Below, one piece after another: positions 10,378 to 22,555 of a stretch of 64,000 bases of DNA. Position 1 is the stretch's first letter; each line of letters begins with the position of its first letter. The notes under the pieces were generated by a model. The model was not told the origin of the DNA, did not search any database, and was given only the letters and a program-made list of their open reading frames with translations. This DNA is from Kryptolebias marmoratus (Eukaryota; Chordata; Actinopteri; Cyprinodontiformes; Rivulidae), in contig NC_051436.1 of assembly GCF_001649575.2 (NCBI RefSeq), positions 1,365,108 through 1,429,107 on the forward strand, in the 5' to 3' direction. The position numbers were made by a program, and so were the translations under genes.

Positions 10378-11435
10378 CAACCCAGTTCAGAAAAAAATGT
10401 GCTGTTATGTAAAATGTAAATAAAACATAGAATGCAATGATGTGCTAATTTCAGTAATCCTTGATTTATTTGCAGTGGAATTTTGCAAACATATCAAATG
10501 TTGAATCTGAAAATTTTTTAACATTTTTAGGTGAAAAAAATTAAATTAAATTTGATGGCAGCTGTTATTGTTCCAGATGTTTTCCTCTGTGCAGCATCTC
10601 CTCTTCTTCTCCCATCAGTCTGTAAACATCTGGACCTGAGGAGAGCAGCTGCTGAATGTTGTCCCATTCTGTCTGTAGAGGATTTTAGCTGTTCAACAGT
10701 CTTGGATAGGAGTTGTTCTAAAACCGAAAGATACTTTTCTGCATTGATTGAACCTTTACAGATGTGTAAGCTGCCCATGCAAGAGGCACTAATGCACCCC
10801 CATACCATCAGAGAGGCAGGCTGGATGGTTTGGACCCATCTGACCTCAGAACAGTTCTCCTCTTTGGTCCAGAAGAGACACATCTGTTCACATCTGGCTT
10901 CTTCTTTGCCTGATAGAGCTTTAAGCAGCATTTGTGGATGGCACGGTGAACTGTGTTTACAGACGATGATCTGTGGAAGTGTTCCTGAGCAGAACAGAAC
11001 CAGAAGATCACAAGTATCCAATATTGACTTTGTCCTCAGAGGTTTCTACAGATTCTTCAGATCTGTTGATGATTTTATATGCTGCAGATGATGGGATGTT
11101 CAAAAACGTCCCAATTTAACTTTGAGGAACATTCCAGTCCTCTTAATGACCTGTTGCCAATTAGCGTAATTAGTGACTAGTTTATTTTTTTTCAACTTAC
11201 TTTTACAACCTTTTTGTTGCCCATGGATAAACTTTAAAGAGATGTGTTACTGCCACAAAATTCACAATTACCTAATTTCTTACATGAAAATGGTACAATT
11301 TTTTAGCTTCAACATTTGATAGGTTTACTATGTTCAATTGTGAATAAAAAATAGATTAATGAGATTTGCAAATCATTGTATTCTGGTTTTATTTACATTT
11401 TACTGAACATCCCAACTGTTCCTAAACTGAGGTTG
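10378..11435 (-). mobile_element. Tc1/mariner-like transposon with decayed transposase
   Basis: An element of about 1.06 kb with terminal inverted repeats. The left end contains aaaatgtaaataaaaca near 10405-10425, mirrored at 11375-11400. The minus strand, about 11011-10527, encodes broken pieces of a Tc1-family DDE transposase, including MVWGCISASCMGSLHICKG, typical of the region around the second catalytic aspartate. Frameshifts and internal loss make it inactive. It sits between copy A and the first exon of the copy B butyrophilin-like gene. Confidence 0.75.
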
Positions 11436-11628
11436 TAGTCTTTTATGTTTCTTATTTCAGAAACATTGAACAGTTTTGTTGTTGTTGTTGTTTTCGATCT
11501 AGTTGGGACATTTATGACTCTTTTTACACATTTTAATACTTTATACTCTTCTCTCTGAACTTTAACCCTCCAGGATTGTTTCTCTGCCAACAAGATCATC
11601 TTTAAAACTTTTGCCCATCACTGCTGCC

Positions 11629-14600
11629 ATGTCTGACCTTGTTCTTGGCTTCCTTCTTCTGATGTTCTCCTGCAAAGGTAACTTCTACAACACAAACATA
11701 GATGTATCAGTCTGGTATGTGTTGAAGGACTCTGACTAAAAGCAGTAATCAGTCATTGACCACATCTTTATAATCTTAACATTAGTTCCAAATGTGAAAT
11801 GTTTTCAAATGTTCTAACCTAACCAGTGGAGTTCTGTCCAAGACAGACAGCAGCTCAAAACAGAAATAAGTAAAATACATACTGTAAACAGAAAATTATC
11901 TAAAAAAATACACTTCACATTAATGAGTCAAGCTAGCAGTTTAAAAGGAGAAACCAGAGAAGAGCTTTGCTCAGGAGAATATATCATTGTTTAACTCCAG
12001 GAGGTCAAAGCAGATCATCCATCACAGAACATTAAACAGCTGACTTTTCTTTCCCAGCTTCCTCACAGGAAATAGCTCCATCTCTGATCGTTAGAGCAAT
12101 GGTTGGTGATGACACTGTTTTGCCGTGCCACCTGAAACCTCCCAAAGATGCTACTCAGATGACAGTGGACTGGGGAAAACCTGATCTGGAACCCAGGTTT
12201 GTGTTTGTGCGGTATGTTGGGAAGGATCATCTGGTCAACCAGAACCTGGCCTACAGAGGAAGAACTTCACTGTCAGCTGACAAACTGAAGGACGGAGACG
12301 TCTCACTGAGACTCTCTGATGTGAGACACTCTGACAATGGAAGATATAGATGCTACATCCCCAAAGAGAAAGAATATTTTGTTGAGCTTCTGGTTGGTAA
12401 GTAAATTAACTACCTTATAAAACATGCAGACACATTTTCCCTCCAACTGTTTGCAGACTGATGCTTGATCAGGAGGCTTTGGAATCTGATTTAAACTAAA
12501 AAAAATGAAATGGTTTATCTCAAATTTCAATTGAAGGAACATGATATATTTGAGTCAGGGGGACAATACTAATGACCAGAGGCTGTCAGAGCCCGTAAAT
12601 TGAGTCAATTTGATCGGTCCACTTTCAGTCCTTTCTGAAAGTGGATCAGCTGGCAGAAGAAGTGCTGAGGAAAAGGCTCGGGTGTGGGAGGAGTTCAGTG
12701 AGACCTTGGGTAGAGGCTCTTTATTGGCACTGAGAACATTCTGGCAAACCATCAGGCAGCTGGGGTGGGGCAAGCAACGATTTACGAACACTGAATAGCT
12801 GCGGTGAGGTGCTGTTGAACTCAGTCAGTGATGTCATTGGATGATGGAAGGAATTCTTCAAAGACATTTTCAATCCCACCAACATGTCTTCCATGGGGAA
12901 AGCTGAGTCTGGAGACTCTGAAGTGGGTCTGCCCAACACCGGGGCTGAGGTCATTGAGATAGTTAAAAAGCTTTGCAGCAGCAGGCCTCTGGGGTGGATG
13001 AAATCTGCCCTGACTTCCTCAAGGCTTTGGATGTTGGTGGGCTGTCTTGGTTAACACACCTTTGCAACATCCCATGAACATCAGGGTCAGTGCTGCTAGA
13101 TTAGCAGACTGGGGCGGTGGTTCAACGTTTTAAGAAGGCGGACTGATAGATGTGTTCCAGTCATAGGGGAATCACACTCCTCAACCTCCATGGTAGGTCT
13201 ATTCAGGCATGCTGGACAAGATTGCACATACAGACAGTTGAAATGAGTTATCTCTGCAGGGTAGCTGGGCTCCCTTAGAGACATGGTGAGATGTCTGGTT
13301 ATTTGGCAGGGAGTTGGAGTAGAGCTGTTGCTCCTCCACATTGAGAGGAACCAGTTGAGGTGGTTTGTGCAACTGGTAAAGATACCCCCTGAACACCTCC
13401 ATAGGAAGGTGTTCCAGGCATGTCCAACAGGAAGGAGACCCCTGGGAAGACCCAGGACATGCTGGAGAGACTATGTCCCCCAGGTGGTTTGGCTATGCCT
13501 TGGAATCCTCCTGGAAGAGCCTAAAGAGAAGACTGTGGAGAGAAATGTCTGGGCCTCCCTGCTCAAACTGCTGCCCCTGTGACCAGACTCCGGAATCAGC
13601 AGCAGATAAGAAGTAGATGGATAACAAAAACTAACAAAACAAACAAACATTTTTTAAACATGTGTGGTTGCACTTCACTTCATACTTGGGTCCTCCGCCA
13701 GAGGCCTGGGAGCTTGAGGGTTCTGGTCAGTATTTTAGCTGTTCCTAGGACTACACTCTGCTTGAATGAGATCTCTGAGGTTGTTCCTGGGATCTGTTGG
13801 AGCCACTTTTCTCTTCTAGTTTGGGGGTCACAGCACCGAGTGCTCCTATGACCACTGGTACCACTTGACTTTCCACAACTTCTTTATTTCCTCTTTCAGC
13901 CCTTGATATTCTGAAGCTTTTTGTGTTCCTTCTTCCTGATGATACATTTGTTTGGGACTGCTACATATATCACCACTGCTTTCTTCTTCACTTCTCCCAC
14001 CCCCCACCACACACACACATATTAGAACATAATTATTGATGTATTTGTACTCCTGCTTTATCTAAAGAACTGATTTACGGCGGTGATAGGATACCTCTGG
14101 CAGTCAATAAGTCTTTGTTGATCATTTTGTCATTTTGTCTTTAGTGATGATCAGTGTTTTTGACTCTGGAGGGATCCTGAACGTTTTAAAGGACAGATTT
14201 ATGATTTAAAATCCCTCCTCTCCTCAACAGGTTCGGCCTCCTCAGCTGGGATCAGTTTAGCAGGACTTGATGAAGGCAGCAGTGGGGTGGTGTTAGACTG
14301 TAAGTCTACAGGCTGGTTTCCAGAACCGCAGCTCCTCTGGTTGGACCGGGAGGGAAACGTCCTCCCTGCTGGACCTCCAGAGACAAGCAGAGGTCCTGAT
14401 GGTCTGTATTCTGTCAGCAGCAGAGTTACTGTGGAGAAAAGACACAACAACAACTTTACCTGCAGAGTCCAACAGAAGGACATCAACCAGAGCAGAGAGA
14501 CACATGTACATGTTCCAGGTAGGAGAACTGGCAGCCTTTAAATCTCAAACTGGTCACTTATTGGGATGTTTAACAGTTTTATTATTCACTGGGTTTCAGA

Positions 14601-15361
14601 TGATTTCTTCGTGGTCCGGTCTAACTGCTCTGTTCCTGTCAGCTTAACTGTAGTTTTGTGTTTCATCCTTATTGTTGCTGTCGTTGTTTTTGTCTGGAAA
14701 TGGAGACAAAGAAAAGTCTGTGAGTGAAATGTTTTTCCTTCATGATTCATATTTAACCTCTGAGATGATTGTTGAGTCATAAATTATTTGTTTTATTATA
14801 ACTGCACTAATGCAAAACCTTAAAGTTTGTCAACTTCCTCTTTCCACAGCAACAAAGAAACAACCAGACAATGATAATGAAGAGCAACGACAGCTGATGG
14901 CAGAAATCAAAGATGGTTTGACTGAAAAAAGGTTTAAACGTGAGGAGGAGTTACTGAAGATCAACACTAAGTATGAGGAAAGTTTGGATCAAACCACTGA
15001 TGCTTTCATGAAGATAAAAGATGAACTGGAGGAGCTAAAAAAGGAACACTCCGTCCTCAAACAGGAGGAAGACAACATTATTGCAGAGACTGAGAAAAAG
15101 ATTAAGGAAGTGGAGCATGAAGTTAAAAAAATGAAAGAAGCAGAAATATACAAGAAACTGAAGGAAATCATGACGGAGCAAAAATGGAAACTGGACGAGA
15201 AAAATAAAAAACATGAAAAGCTGGAACTGAACACAGATAAAATAATTCAGAGGACGTTGGGAGAGGTTAACAGACTGAAGGAAAGCAAACAGAGAAGAGA
15301 GTCAAATAAAGAAACTGAAGAACAACAATTACAGCAGAAAGAAACTAAAGGAAACATTTAA
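11629..15361 (+). CDS. Butyrophilin/B7-like receptor, copy B (complete, 435 aa)
   Basis: Five exons, all joined in phase 1. 11629-11677: signal peptide MSDLVLGFLLLMFSC. 12058-12396: IgV domain, residues 17-129, with VLPCHL, VDWGK and GRYRCYI, i.e. the B- and F-strand cysteines and core tryptophan. 14231-14518: IgC domain, residues 130-225, with the family hallmark CKSTGWFPEPQLLWLD and FTCRVQQ. 14600-14719: TM helix followed by WKWRQRKV. 14850-15361: a 170-residue cytoplasmic tail of charged heptads, probably a coiled coil, in place of the B30.2 domain of mammalian butyrophilins. The product should be a surface receptor or ligand that regulates lymphocytes; its partner is unknown. A LINE remnant lies in the long intron 2. 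Copy A (1-717) is its tandem paralog. The ATG was chosen for the hydrophobic leader and clean phase. Confidence 0.88.
12545..13612 (+). mobile_element. Degenerate LINE (non-LTR retrotransposon) fragment
   Basis: The plus strand encodes broken pieces of a LINE reverse-transcriptase ORF: first the region upstream of the RT fingers (around 12880-13190, reading like AEVIEIVKKL), then, after an internal deletion, the C-terminal part (13320-13580) with RNQLRWFVQL, ACPTGRRPLGRPRTCWRDY and VWASLLKLLP. The same C-terminal family occurs on the minus strand at 33545-33790. It is inserted in intron 2 of the butyrophilin-like gene and has several stop codons. Confidence 0.7.
13680..13990 (-). mobile_element. 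Second LINE-like remnant, opposite strand
   Basis: Reverse-strand translation gives fragments such as VVIGALGAVTPKL and WLQQIPGT, which I associate with the end of a common fish non-LTR retrotransposon ORF. It carries frameshifts. Clade not assigned. Confidence 0.45.
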
Positions 15362-15876
15362 CTGAAGAAGTCTCTAAAATACTGTATCTACACTTTAAGA
15401 TTATCTGGCAGCTCTGAAGCCTTTTATCATTTGACATAAAAACATATTTGACATTTTCAGATCTTACAGGTCCTGTAAATTCTGCATCATTATTCTGTGA
15501 GAAAATGAAAGTTTCACCACAGAATCCCAGTTTTTCTCTGATGAACAACATTTCCAACAGGACACCATGAAACAGTTTTAGTGACTTCAGTCCAACAGAT
15601 GAACAAGTTTATCTGCTGATTAAAACACTTCAGGGACAACATTTGTTTTATTGCAACTAGAAAATGAAGGAATTGATGACAGTTGTAGTAATTACTTAAA
15701 AAGATGAACTATTAGTAGTTTTTCCTCAGTGATACTAAAATGAGCCTTTATCTGTATGTTTTGTTATAAAAATGTTTTTGTATTTGTATAAATCAGTGGA
15801 CCTTCAATGTCTAAACATGTACAAACTGTTTGTTGTCTGTTTTTTCTCTAAATGATCTGAAATGTGGTTCTTGAAG

Positions 15877-15882
15877 AATAAA
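15877..15882 (+). terminator. Polyadenylation signal of butyrophilin-like copy B
   Basis: AATAAA about 515 bases past the stop, in a 3' UTR almost identical to that of copy A. Confidence 0.7.
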
Positions 15883-16082
15883 GATGGTTCCTGAAACAAA
15901 CACTGGATAAAGGCAACAAGCTGAGAAGAACTTGTTAGAAATCAAAAGACAAAAATCAATGAAAGATTCAATTATAATCAGTTTCATTTAATGGTGAATT
16001 TTATTTTTTACTGTGATTTGTTATTAAATGCTGCCATGGAAGGCGGGCGATCATGTAATTGTCTGTGTTTGTTTGTCTTTTT

Positions 16083-16323
16083 GTAAAATTTTTCACAAAC
16101 CACTGAACAGATAATAATGAACCTCTCAGAAAGTAATCACTGGAACAGCCTGATTCAAGATGGCTGCCACAGCTAATCAGCATTAGAAAACAAAGATGGC
16201 TGAAACTCAGTCAGATTTACAGATATTGAGCTAAAACCTGGAGTGGTAGTAGCTGAGAGTCATTCACAACTCTGAGCTCCAACAGATCATGTTTATCTTT
16301 GTTTCAAACTTGGCTTCCAAGGA
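16083..16323 (+). repeat. Dispersed repeat R1 (uninterrupted copy)
   Basis: The counterpart of 1267-1499 without the solo LTR. The sequence runs directly from 'caaacttggctt' into the 41-base tandem array, giving the pre-insertion state of the site. Confidence 0.7.
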
Positions 16324-16487
16324 CGCAGGCGATATGCATTCTTTCAAGGATGCTCCTTTAATTCAGCGGGCGATATGCATTCCTTCAAGGATGTCCCTTT
16401 AATTCAGCGGGCGATATGCATTCCTTCAAGGATGCTCCTTTAATTCAGTGGGCGATATGCATTCCTTCAAGGATGCTCCTTTAATTC
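16324..16487 (+). repeat. Tandem array of four 41-bp units
   Basis: Four head-to-tail units starting at 16324, 16365, 16406 and 16447, each containing 'gcgatatgcattc' and 'tcaaggatg' and ending 'tttaattc'. Units differ by only a few bases. The matching place in copy A has one unit, so the array expanded, or copy A contracted, after the tandem duplication. Confidence 0.85.
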
Positions 16488-17076
16488 TAGTTGACTGTTT
16501 GATTTGGATGGTTTTAATCTTAGTTGAATGTGATGAAATAAATTCAGGCTTTGGGCCGTTGGTTTGTTTCATGTTGAGCTTCAGTTCCAACAAGAGAAAC
16601 ATGTTCAGAGAAAAGGTCCAACATCGTTCTGACAACACGTTTCATTTAGAAAAACAAAGTTCCACTTCCAGAGAGCCATGCAGTCATACTTATGTTACAT
16701 TAAGACAACTTTAATGGAGCTGGAGGCAGAAACTCTCCAACCCAGAAGGAACGTTTTGCGTCTTTCTGGTTCAGAACCACCGACTCAGATTTCACACTCA
16801 GCTGTGAGACGTCCCAGTTCACACTGAAGGTCATGGCTTGAAGACACCTTCATCATCTGCAAAAAGCAGAGATGAGACCCTGGAGTTCCCAAACCTGAGC
16901 CCCTTGAGATCCTGTCCATGAAGACCACAAACCTGGTCAGAGACCAGGGACAGACCAGGTGGAGTCTGATCCCCTGGGGACGAGATCCATTTTGTGACAG
17001 GAAGTCAGACACAGATTTGACTTTAAATCATAACAGGAAACAAACATAGATCCTATACTTGAATCCCAGTTCATAT

Positions 17077-17205
17077 TATACAGGGCAGACATCAGACTGC
17101 GAGTGTGGCGTTGTGTGGGTAAGCAGTTTGCTGATGTCTGCGTTGTGAATCAAGTGTCCCATGATGGCGGCGGGGTTAGGATATGGGGAGGCATTGCTGG
17201 TAATT
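17077..17205 (+). mobile_element. Tc1-like transposase fragment
   Basis: The plus strand reads RLRVWRCVGKQFADVCVVNQ and VSHDGGGVRIWGGIAG, characteristic of a fish Tc1-family transposase core. It covers only about 40 residues and has no inverted repeats nearby. A short GATA run follows at 17213-17229. Confidence 0.6.
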
Positions 17206-17344
17206 TCTATGAGATAGATAGATAGATAGAATTAAAAAGTGTAGGCGGTCTAAACTCTGTCTGAAGCCACCGTGTGTCTCAGTTATTTCTAGAACTGCAG
17301 TTTCTACCTTCTGCTTCATTAACCTCAAAACTAATTCAAACAGG

Positions 17345-17356
17345 AAGAGGAAGTTC
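17345..17356 (+). promoter_or_regulatory. PU.1/ETS-type site in the Fc-receptor-like copy B promoter
   Basis: AAGAGGAAGTTC, identical in sequence and position to 3669-3680 of copy A, about 65 bases before the ATG at 17419. Confidence 0.5.
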
Positions 17357-17418
17357 TGAACTACATTTGACCCATATGTCTGTGTGAAACTCTGAACAGT
17401 CAGTCCTGAGCATCAGTC

Positions 17419-20400
17419 ATGGAGGTCACAGCTCTCTGTAAATACAGACTCAGTTTGTAGTTGTTTATTTGTTTGTTTTGCAGCATATTGTGATTTCAGA
17501 TGTCTTTTCTCTGTTTTTCAGTGATGAATCTGTTTGTCCTGCTGGCTGCACGAGCTGAACACAGCGACACTGCTCACAGCAATGGTGAGTTGGAAAAAGG
17601 TTTTCTTTGTTAGCTTCACCAAGGAGGTCATGTTTTCAGTCGTGTTGGTTTCTCCGTCCGTCCATTCTTTACCAAGTTTACTTCAAAACTAATAAATAGG
17701 TTTTCATTAAAGTTTCAGGAAAAGTTTGGGTTGTTACAGAAAACAAGCGAATAAATTTTGGCGGTGATGTAGATCGTGATTTTATCCTAAAAGTTTTTAT
17801 TGACCCAACAGCCTTGGCAGGTGTTTGTGCTCTCCTAGTGCTTCTTGGTTAATTTACTCAAACTTATGATATTCCTGAAAGGTGTTTTTATTTGAACTCC
17901 AATTTTTTTATCTCAGCAACAAACAACATTTAGTTTAGAAAGGAATCAGTCAAAAAGATCTGAAGTCATTTTATTAAGTTTATAGTTTTATTCTTTCAGA
18001 GTTTTATTGCCTACTTCTAGATAGTTTTAATAAAGTATAAAGTTTCTTATACTTTTTTTCATTCTGTTAATTGAAGTCCTTTTTCATTGAGTCATTGATG
18101 GTGTTGATTGTATAACTTTTATAAGGATGTTAAAGACAATTTAATCACTACTGAACAAATGTTTGTTGCTAAATTGTTGCATTGTTTTGATATAAATTAC
18201 ATTAATCTCCTATTATCTATTCTTTTTTTTTTCTTTTATTAGGTTTAGAGCTAACTCAACATAAATTGATTATTTTAACTGCTGAAAAAAATGTTTGTTG
18301 TCTGAACATTATTGTAAAGTACTTATTTGTTGTTTTGCTTTTCTTTCTTTTTTTACTTGAATAACATCCATGTTTCCCATTCCTTCTGTTCAGAAGCAGC
18401 TTTTCTTGAAATTGTTCCAGACAGACTTCAGTTTGTTGAATATGAGTCTGTCTCTGTACGATGTGAGGTGGTTGATGGGATGAATACATGGAGAGTGAAG
18501 AAGAAACTCCATAAAGTAAGTCCAGAAACTTCCTCTGAAACATGTAACACATCAGGACCATCCTGCACAGTTGATCCCATCTTGGAACGACACAGTGGAG
18601 AATACTGGTGTGAAAACGATGAAGGAGAAGCGACCAATGCTGTCAACATCTCTGTTACTGGTATGTACACCATATACTGGGTTGTGTTCAGTTTGAGCAC
18701 CTTTAAAGCTTACATGTAGCAGCCTTCATCCTGAAAGAACAATCAAACTATCATCTTCATGTTTCTCAGCTGGTTTGGTGATCCTGGATATTCCTGCCCG
18801 ACCAGTGATGGAAGGATCTGACCTGACTCTTTGGTGTCTCAACAAGAAAACTGATCAGGACCACATCAGTGATTTCTACAAAGATGGTGCCCTTCTCAGC
18901 ACCAGCTATAAAAGTAACTTTACCATCCAAAATGTCTCCAAGTCTGATGAAGGACGCTACAAGTGCAGCATCTCTGGAAAAGGAGATTCTCCAGAAAGCC
19001 GTCTGGCTGTTTTCAAACCAGATGAAGGTAACAAAGTTTTATGATTTGTATTTGCATGTTTAATCTTGTTCCCAGTGATTAAGTTCATGTTGAAAAGACA
19101 TCTGTGGGTTCATAAATTTGAGCTAAATTTGGTGAAAGTTTTGTTGATGATAGCTTAGCTGAGATAACTCACCAGATCAAAATGGACCAGTACAGCTGGG
19201 GGGACTCAGTCCAGAGGTCTCTCCCTTTACAAACTCTTCTCAAAAGACACAGAGGACATCAACCGTCTGCAGATCCTACTTCACTGCATCCATGAACCTT
19301 CTCTGTGGTCTTCCTCTGTTCCTCCTTCTTGGCAGCTGTATCTTCAACATTCTTTGTCCAATATATCCACTGTCCTTCCTCTTCACGTTAAAAACAAATC
19401 ACCATTTTAACTTTGTCTACAAAACTGAGCTGTCCCTCTAAGGACTCATGTCTAATCCTGTTGTTTCTGGCTCCTCCTGGTAAAAATCTGAACATCTACA
19501 TCTTCCATCACCAGCCCACCTACTATCTTCAGTCAGAACCATCGTCACCAAAGCAAACATCACAGCAGGTCTCATCTTGTAAACCTTCCCTTTCACTCAG
19601 CAGCCTTTTATACCAGCTTTAAACTAAGATCATCTCATTTTAACTCCCATCTGCTGACCGATACATCAGCAGATAAACCATGGTTTATTAAATCTAAAAT
19701 CCTTTTTTTCAGGAGTTGATGAAGAAACTCAACATTTACACAGCCATTCCACTAAAATCATCATCCTGCGTTCCATTTTGGTTCTGCTGTTGGTGATTAT
19801 TGGACTGATTGTCTGCAGGAAACACAAAGGTACAGTTAACTTTCTCCTACAGGATGGAAGGTAATTAGTTCTACAGAGCAGAGGAAGTCAGGGAAATATT
19901 GTGATTTTATTAAAAAAAAAGTGATCATTTGTGTAGAACTTGTTTCTATTTGTGTTTTTAAGACCAAAACAGACTGACTTTTTAAGAAACAGTTGTATTC
20001 AGTAACTGTAAAAATGACCCAACAAGTCCATTAAATCATACAGGTTTATGCAGCTTTAATCCATACGGAGGTCTAAAACATGTCTAAACTGAGTTTTAGA
20101 CTCAGATCATCTTAGTTACAGCCATTTTTTAGTTCTTAACATCACTTTGCTATGACGGCCATCTTTAATTGTGTTAGCAATCATTTGTAGATATATCTAC
20201 AATAGTTACTTTCTGAAAGTTTAAATAAAAGTCATCCAGTGGGTCATGAGATATTTTGTTAACAGTCAAACAAACACAGAGACACTCAGATGGAGACAAA
20301 ATCATTATCACTCACCTTTCTCCTTCAGGAAACCAGCAATAATAACTATGGGATGTTTTGTTTTGGCTAATGAAGGTGGATCAAAGCCCCACAGGACTTC

Positions 20401-21429
20401 ATGCTAACAGTGCTGTGTGTAGAAGGAAGTTTTGATGGAAAAAATGTTTTTTTCTTTACTTATTTTATTTTACTGCAGCCTTGTCACTGATCCAAACCAT
20501 GTAACTTGAGCTGTTGGCCAAATACTAAGAAAGATGAACTGTGAAGTCTTTTCCTTATGAATGTTGAAAAAGTTCAACAAAACTGTTTTATTTCCTTTTT
20601 TATTCTCAGGTTGAGTTCCTGCAGATGTTCCTGTGATTTACACTGTGGTTAAAAACAAGAAGAAAGGTATGTCGCCCGCTGCTTTGCTCACTAAAGTTTT
20701 AAACTCAGATCTTATCTGATCTGTTGGTTCTCAGAGGATGTGTTTGGGATGACTCTCAGCTACTACCACACCAAATCTTAGCTCAGTATCAGTAAAATTA
20801 ACTGAGTTGAAGCCATTTCTGTTTTAAGGTTGACTTGCTGTAGCAGCCATCTTGAAACAGTCTCAAAGTTAATCAGTTGTAGACGTCCTGCCTTTCAAGA
20901 TGGTGGACGACAGTAAAAATAAATTGACCGTTTTGAACAGCATGAGTTTAAAGTGTAACCACAGAGACGTTAGCTTAGCGTTGTGTTTATTTTCACACAT
21001 GAGCTCACTGAAATATTTTCAGAGATACATCTGTGGCGCCTCGAGGGGAAATTTGATCTTCTCAGTTAAAAACCACACAGTAAAACCACGAGCTGCAACA
21101 AAAGTCCTTTCAGTGGGTTTATTTAGACAACGGCACAAGTCACAATAAAGTTAGGTATAAAAATAAAGCTGCTGCTGTTTGACATGTAACTTCTGAACCA
21201 TTTTCCCTCAAAACTTGATTTTTTACTGATAAAACATCCAGAAGATCACAACAAAAACTGCATCCAGTCCAATAAATGAAGAGCTGCTGGTTATTAAATG
21301 TAAAGTTGTGGAACAATAATCCAAATTCAACATGAATGTAACTGATGAATATTTTTTTTTCCCTCAGAGCCACAAGTTTCCTCAGCCGGAGCCACAGAGG
21401 AGGATTGTGTCTATTCTCTAATCAACTAA
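17419..21429 (+). CDS. Fc-receptor-like two-Ig ITIM receptor, copy B (complete, 275 aa)
   Basis: Seven coding exons: 17419-17437 and 17522-17584 (signal peptide), 18394-18660 (Ig1, residues 28-116, core VRCEVV and GEYWCEN plus two extra cysteines), 18770-19027 (Ig2, residues 117-202, LTLWCLNK and EGRYKCSI), 19713-19829 (stalk and TM, then CRKHK), 20625-20666 (cytoplasmic, DVPVIYTVVKNKKK) and 21368-21429 (EPQVSS..DCVYSLIN, stop). The tail has one ITIM, VIYTVV, and a second ITIM-like tyrosine, CVYSLI, with cysteine at -2. The TM segment has no charged residue, fitting a self-contained inhibitory receptor rather than an adaptor-paired one. Very similar to copy A. The fold and tail point to the FcR/FcRL/teleost LITR group; the ligand is unknown. 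Confidence 0.87.
20117..20310 (-). repeat. Dispersed repeat R1, minus orientation
   Basis: Reverse-complement member of the R1 family, recognised by 'gggtcatgagatattttgtt' and 'tttctgaaagtttaaataaa'. It lies in the intron between the TM and cytoplasmic exons of Fc-receptor-like copy B and is absent from the matching copy A intron. Confidence 0.6.
20738..20890 (-). repeat. Dispersed repeat R1, minus orientation
   Basis: Contains 'gatgactctcagctactacc' and 'cagccatcttgaaacag'. Copy A has an internally deleted version at about 7960-8035. Confidence 0.6.
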
Positions 21430-21811
21430 AACAAGACAGAAAAGGATAAATGAGAAGAAAAGAAGAATATTTTCTGTCCTGGAAGACTCTGATCCTCAGC
21501 CTTGTGTCTACTTCCTGTCCCACCAACCTCGTAGCTTTGGGGGCGGAGCCTCCAGTGTGGCAGCTCCGCCCTCTGGACCTCTCTCCCATCTCCCAACGAG
21601 ACAGAACTGGACTCTTTCTAGACCCTCCTCTAAACTCATCTCTTCAATAAGGCGTTCAACTCTCCACTTTGTTTTAAAGATTCTTTTGTTGTAACACGTC
21701 CTCAGGTTTCTTGAAAAGTACTTTATAATGTCATTATTATTAACGTTGTACTTGGACTAATCAGTTTCCATTTATTGTCATTTTCTTTTAACTTTTTTGC
21801 TCCATATGCAT

Positions 21812-21817
21812 AATAAA
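21812..21817 (+). terminator. Polyadenylation signal of Fc-receptor-like copy B
   Basis: AATAAA 383 bases after the stop codon, with a second AATAAA at 21824-21829. Confidence 0.55.
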
Positions 21818-22555
21818 TGTAAGAATAAACCCAGATCTAAAGTAATTTATGAGCTCTGTATCTGTTTTTATTTTCTGGATGATTGTTGGTCTTCAACAGG
21901 GTCTGCTTGTAGTTCGGACAACTTCTTCTGCTGAAACACAACCACAAACACAAACTCTACCTCTGATTCACACCAGCCTATTTCTGAAGATGCTCTGCCT
22001 TCATGTCTCGTCACACGTTTGTGTATTTATTCTAAGAACAAACCTGCTGCTGCTTTTTAAACACACTGGTTGTGGTGAAGCATCAACATGATGCTGACGT
22101 CTGAACTAAAGCAGCTTCTCTCAGTTTACTCATCCTTCCTGAACACTGACATGAAAGCTTTTTAAAGCTTTTTAAACACCTGATATATTCAAGCCAGAGT
22201 CTGTTTCTTTTACTGACTTACGCTGAGTTAAGGGTAATTATTAACAATAAGCAATAAAACAAAAAGAAGTCTGAATCCTGATATGGAACAGTGTGATTTT
22301 TATTTATTTCACTGTAGGATTTACTGACAGCATCTATGCTACAGGTTTATTGAGTTTTTATTACCAATATTCAATAAGAAGAAACATCTTTTGAAAGTAG
22401 AGTACAGGAAAAAGAGCCACACCTTTAACTGAAACTCAGTTTATCTTTGGACTTTGACCACGAGCGGACAGGCAGCTGACAGGACAGGTTCTCTCAGTTT
22501 ACAAGAATTGATATGTTAAATTGAGCTTCCTTGACCTCTTTTTACTTCTGAGATG

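Noticed and set aside
10531..11091. 186-residue plus-strand open frame
   Set aside because: It is antisense to the decayed Tc1-like transposase, which explains the sequence.
16324..16487. Regular 41-base repeats suggesting a CRISPR array
   Set aside because: The units are contiguous with no unique spacers, and the genome is eukaryotic.
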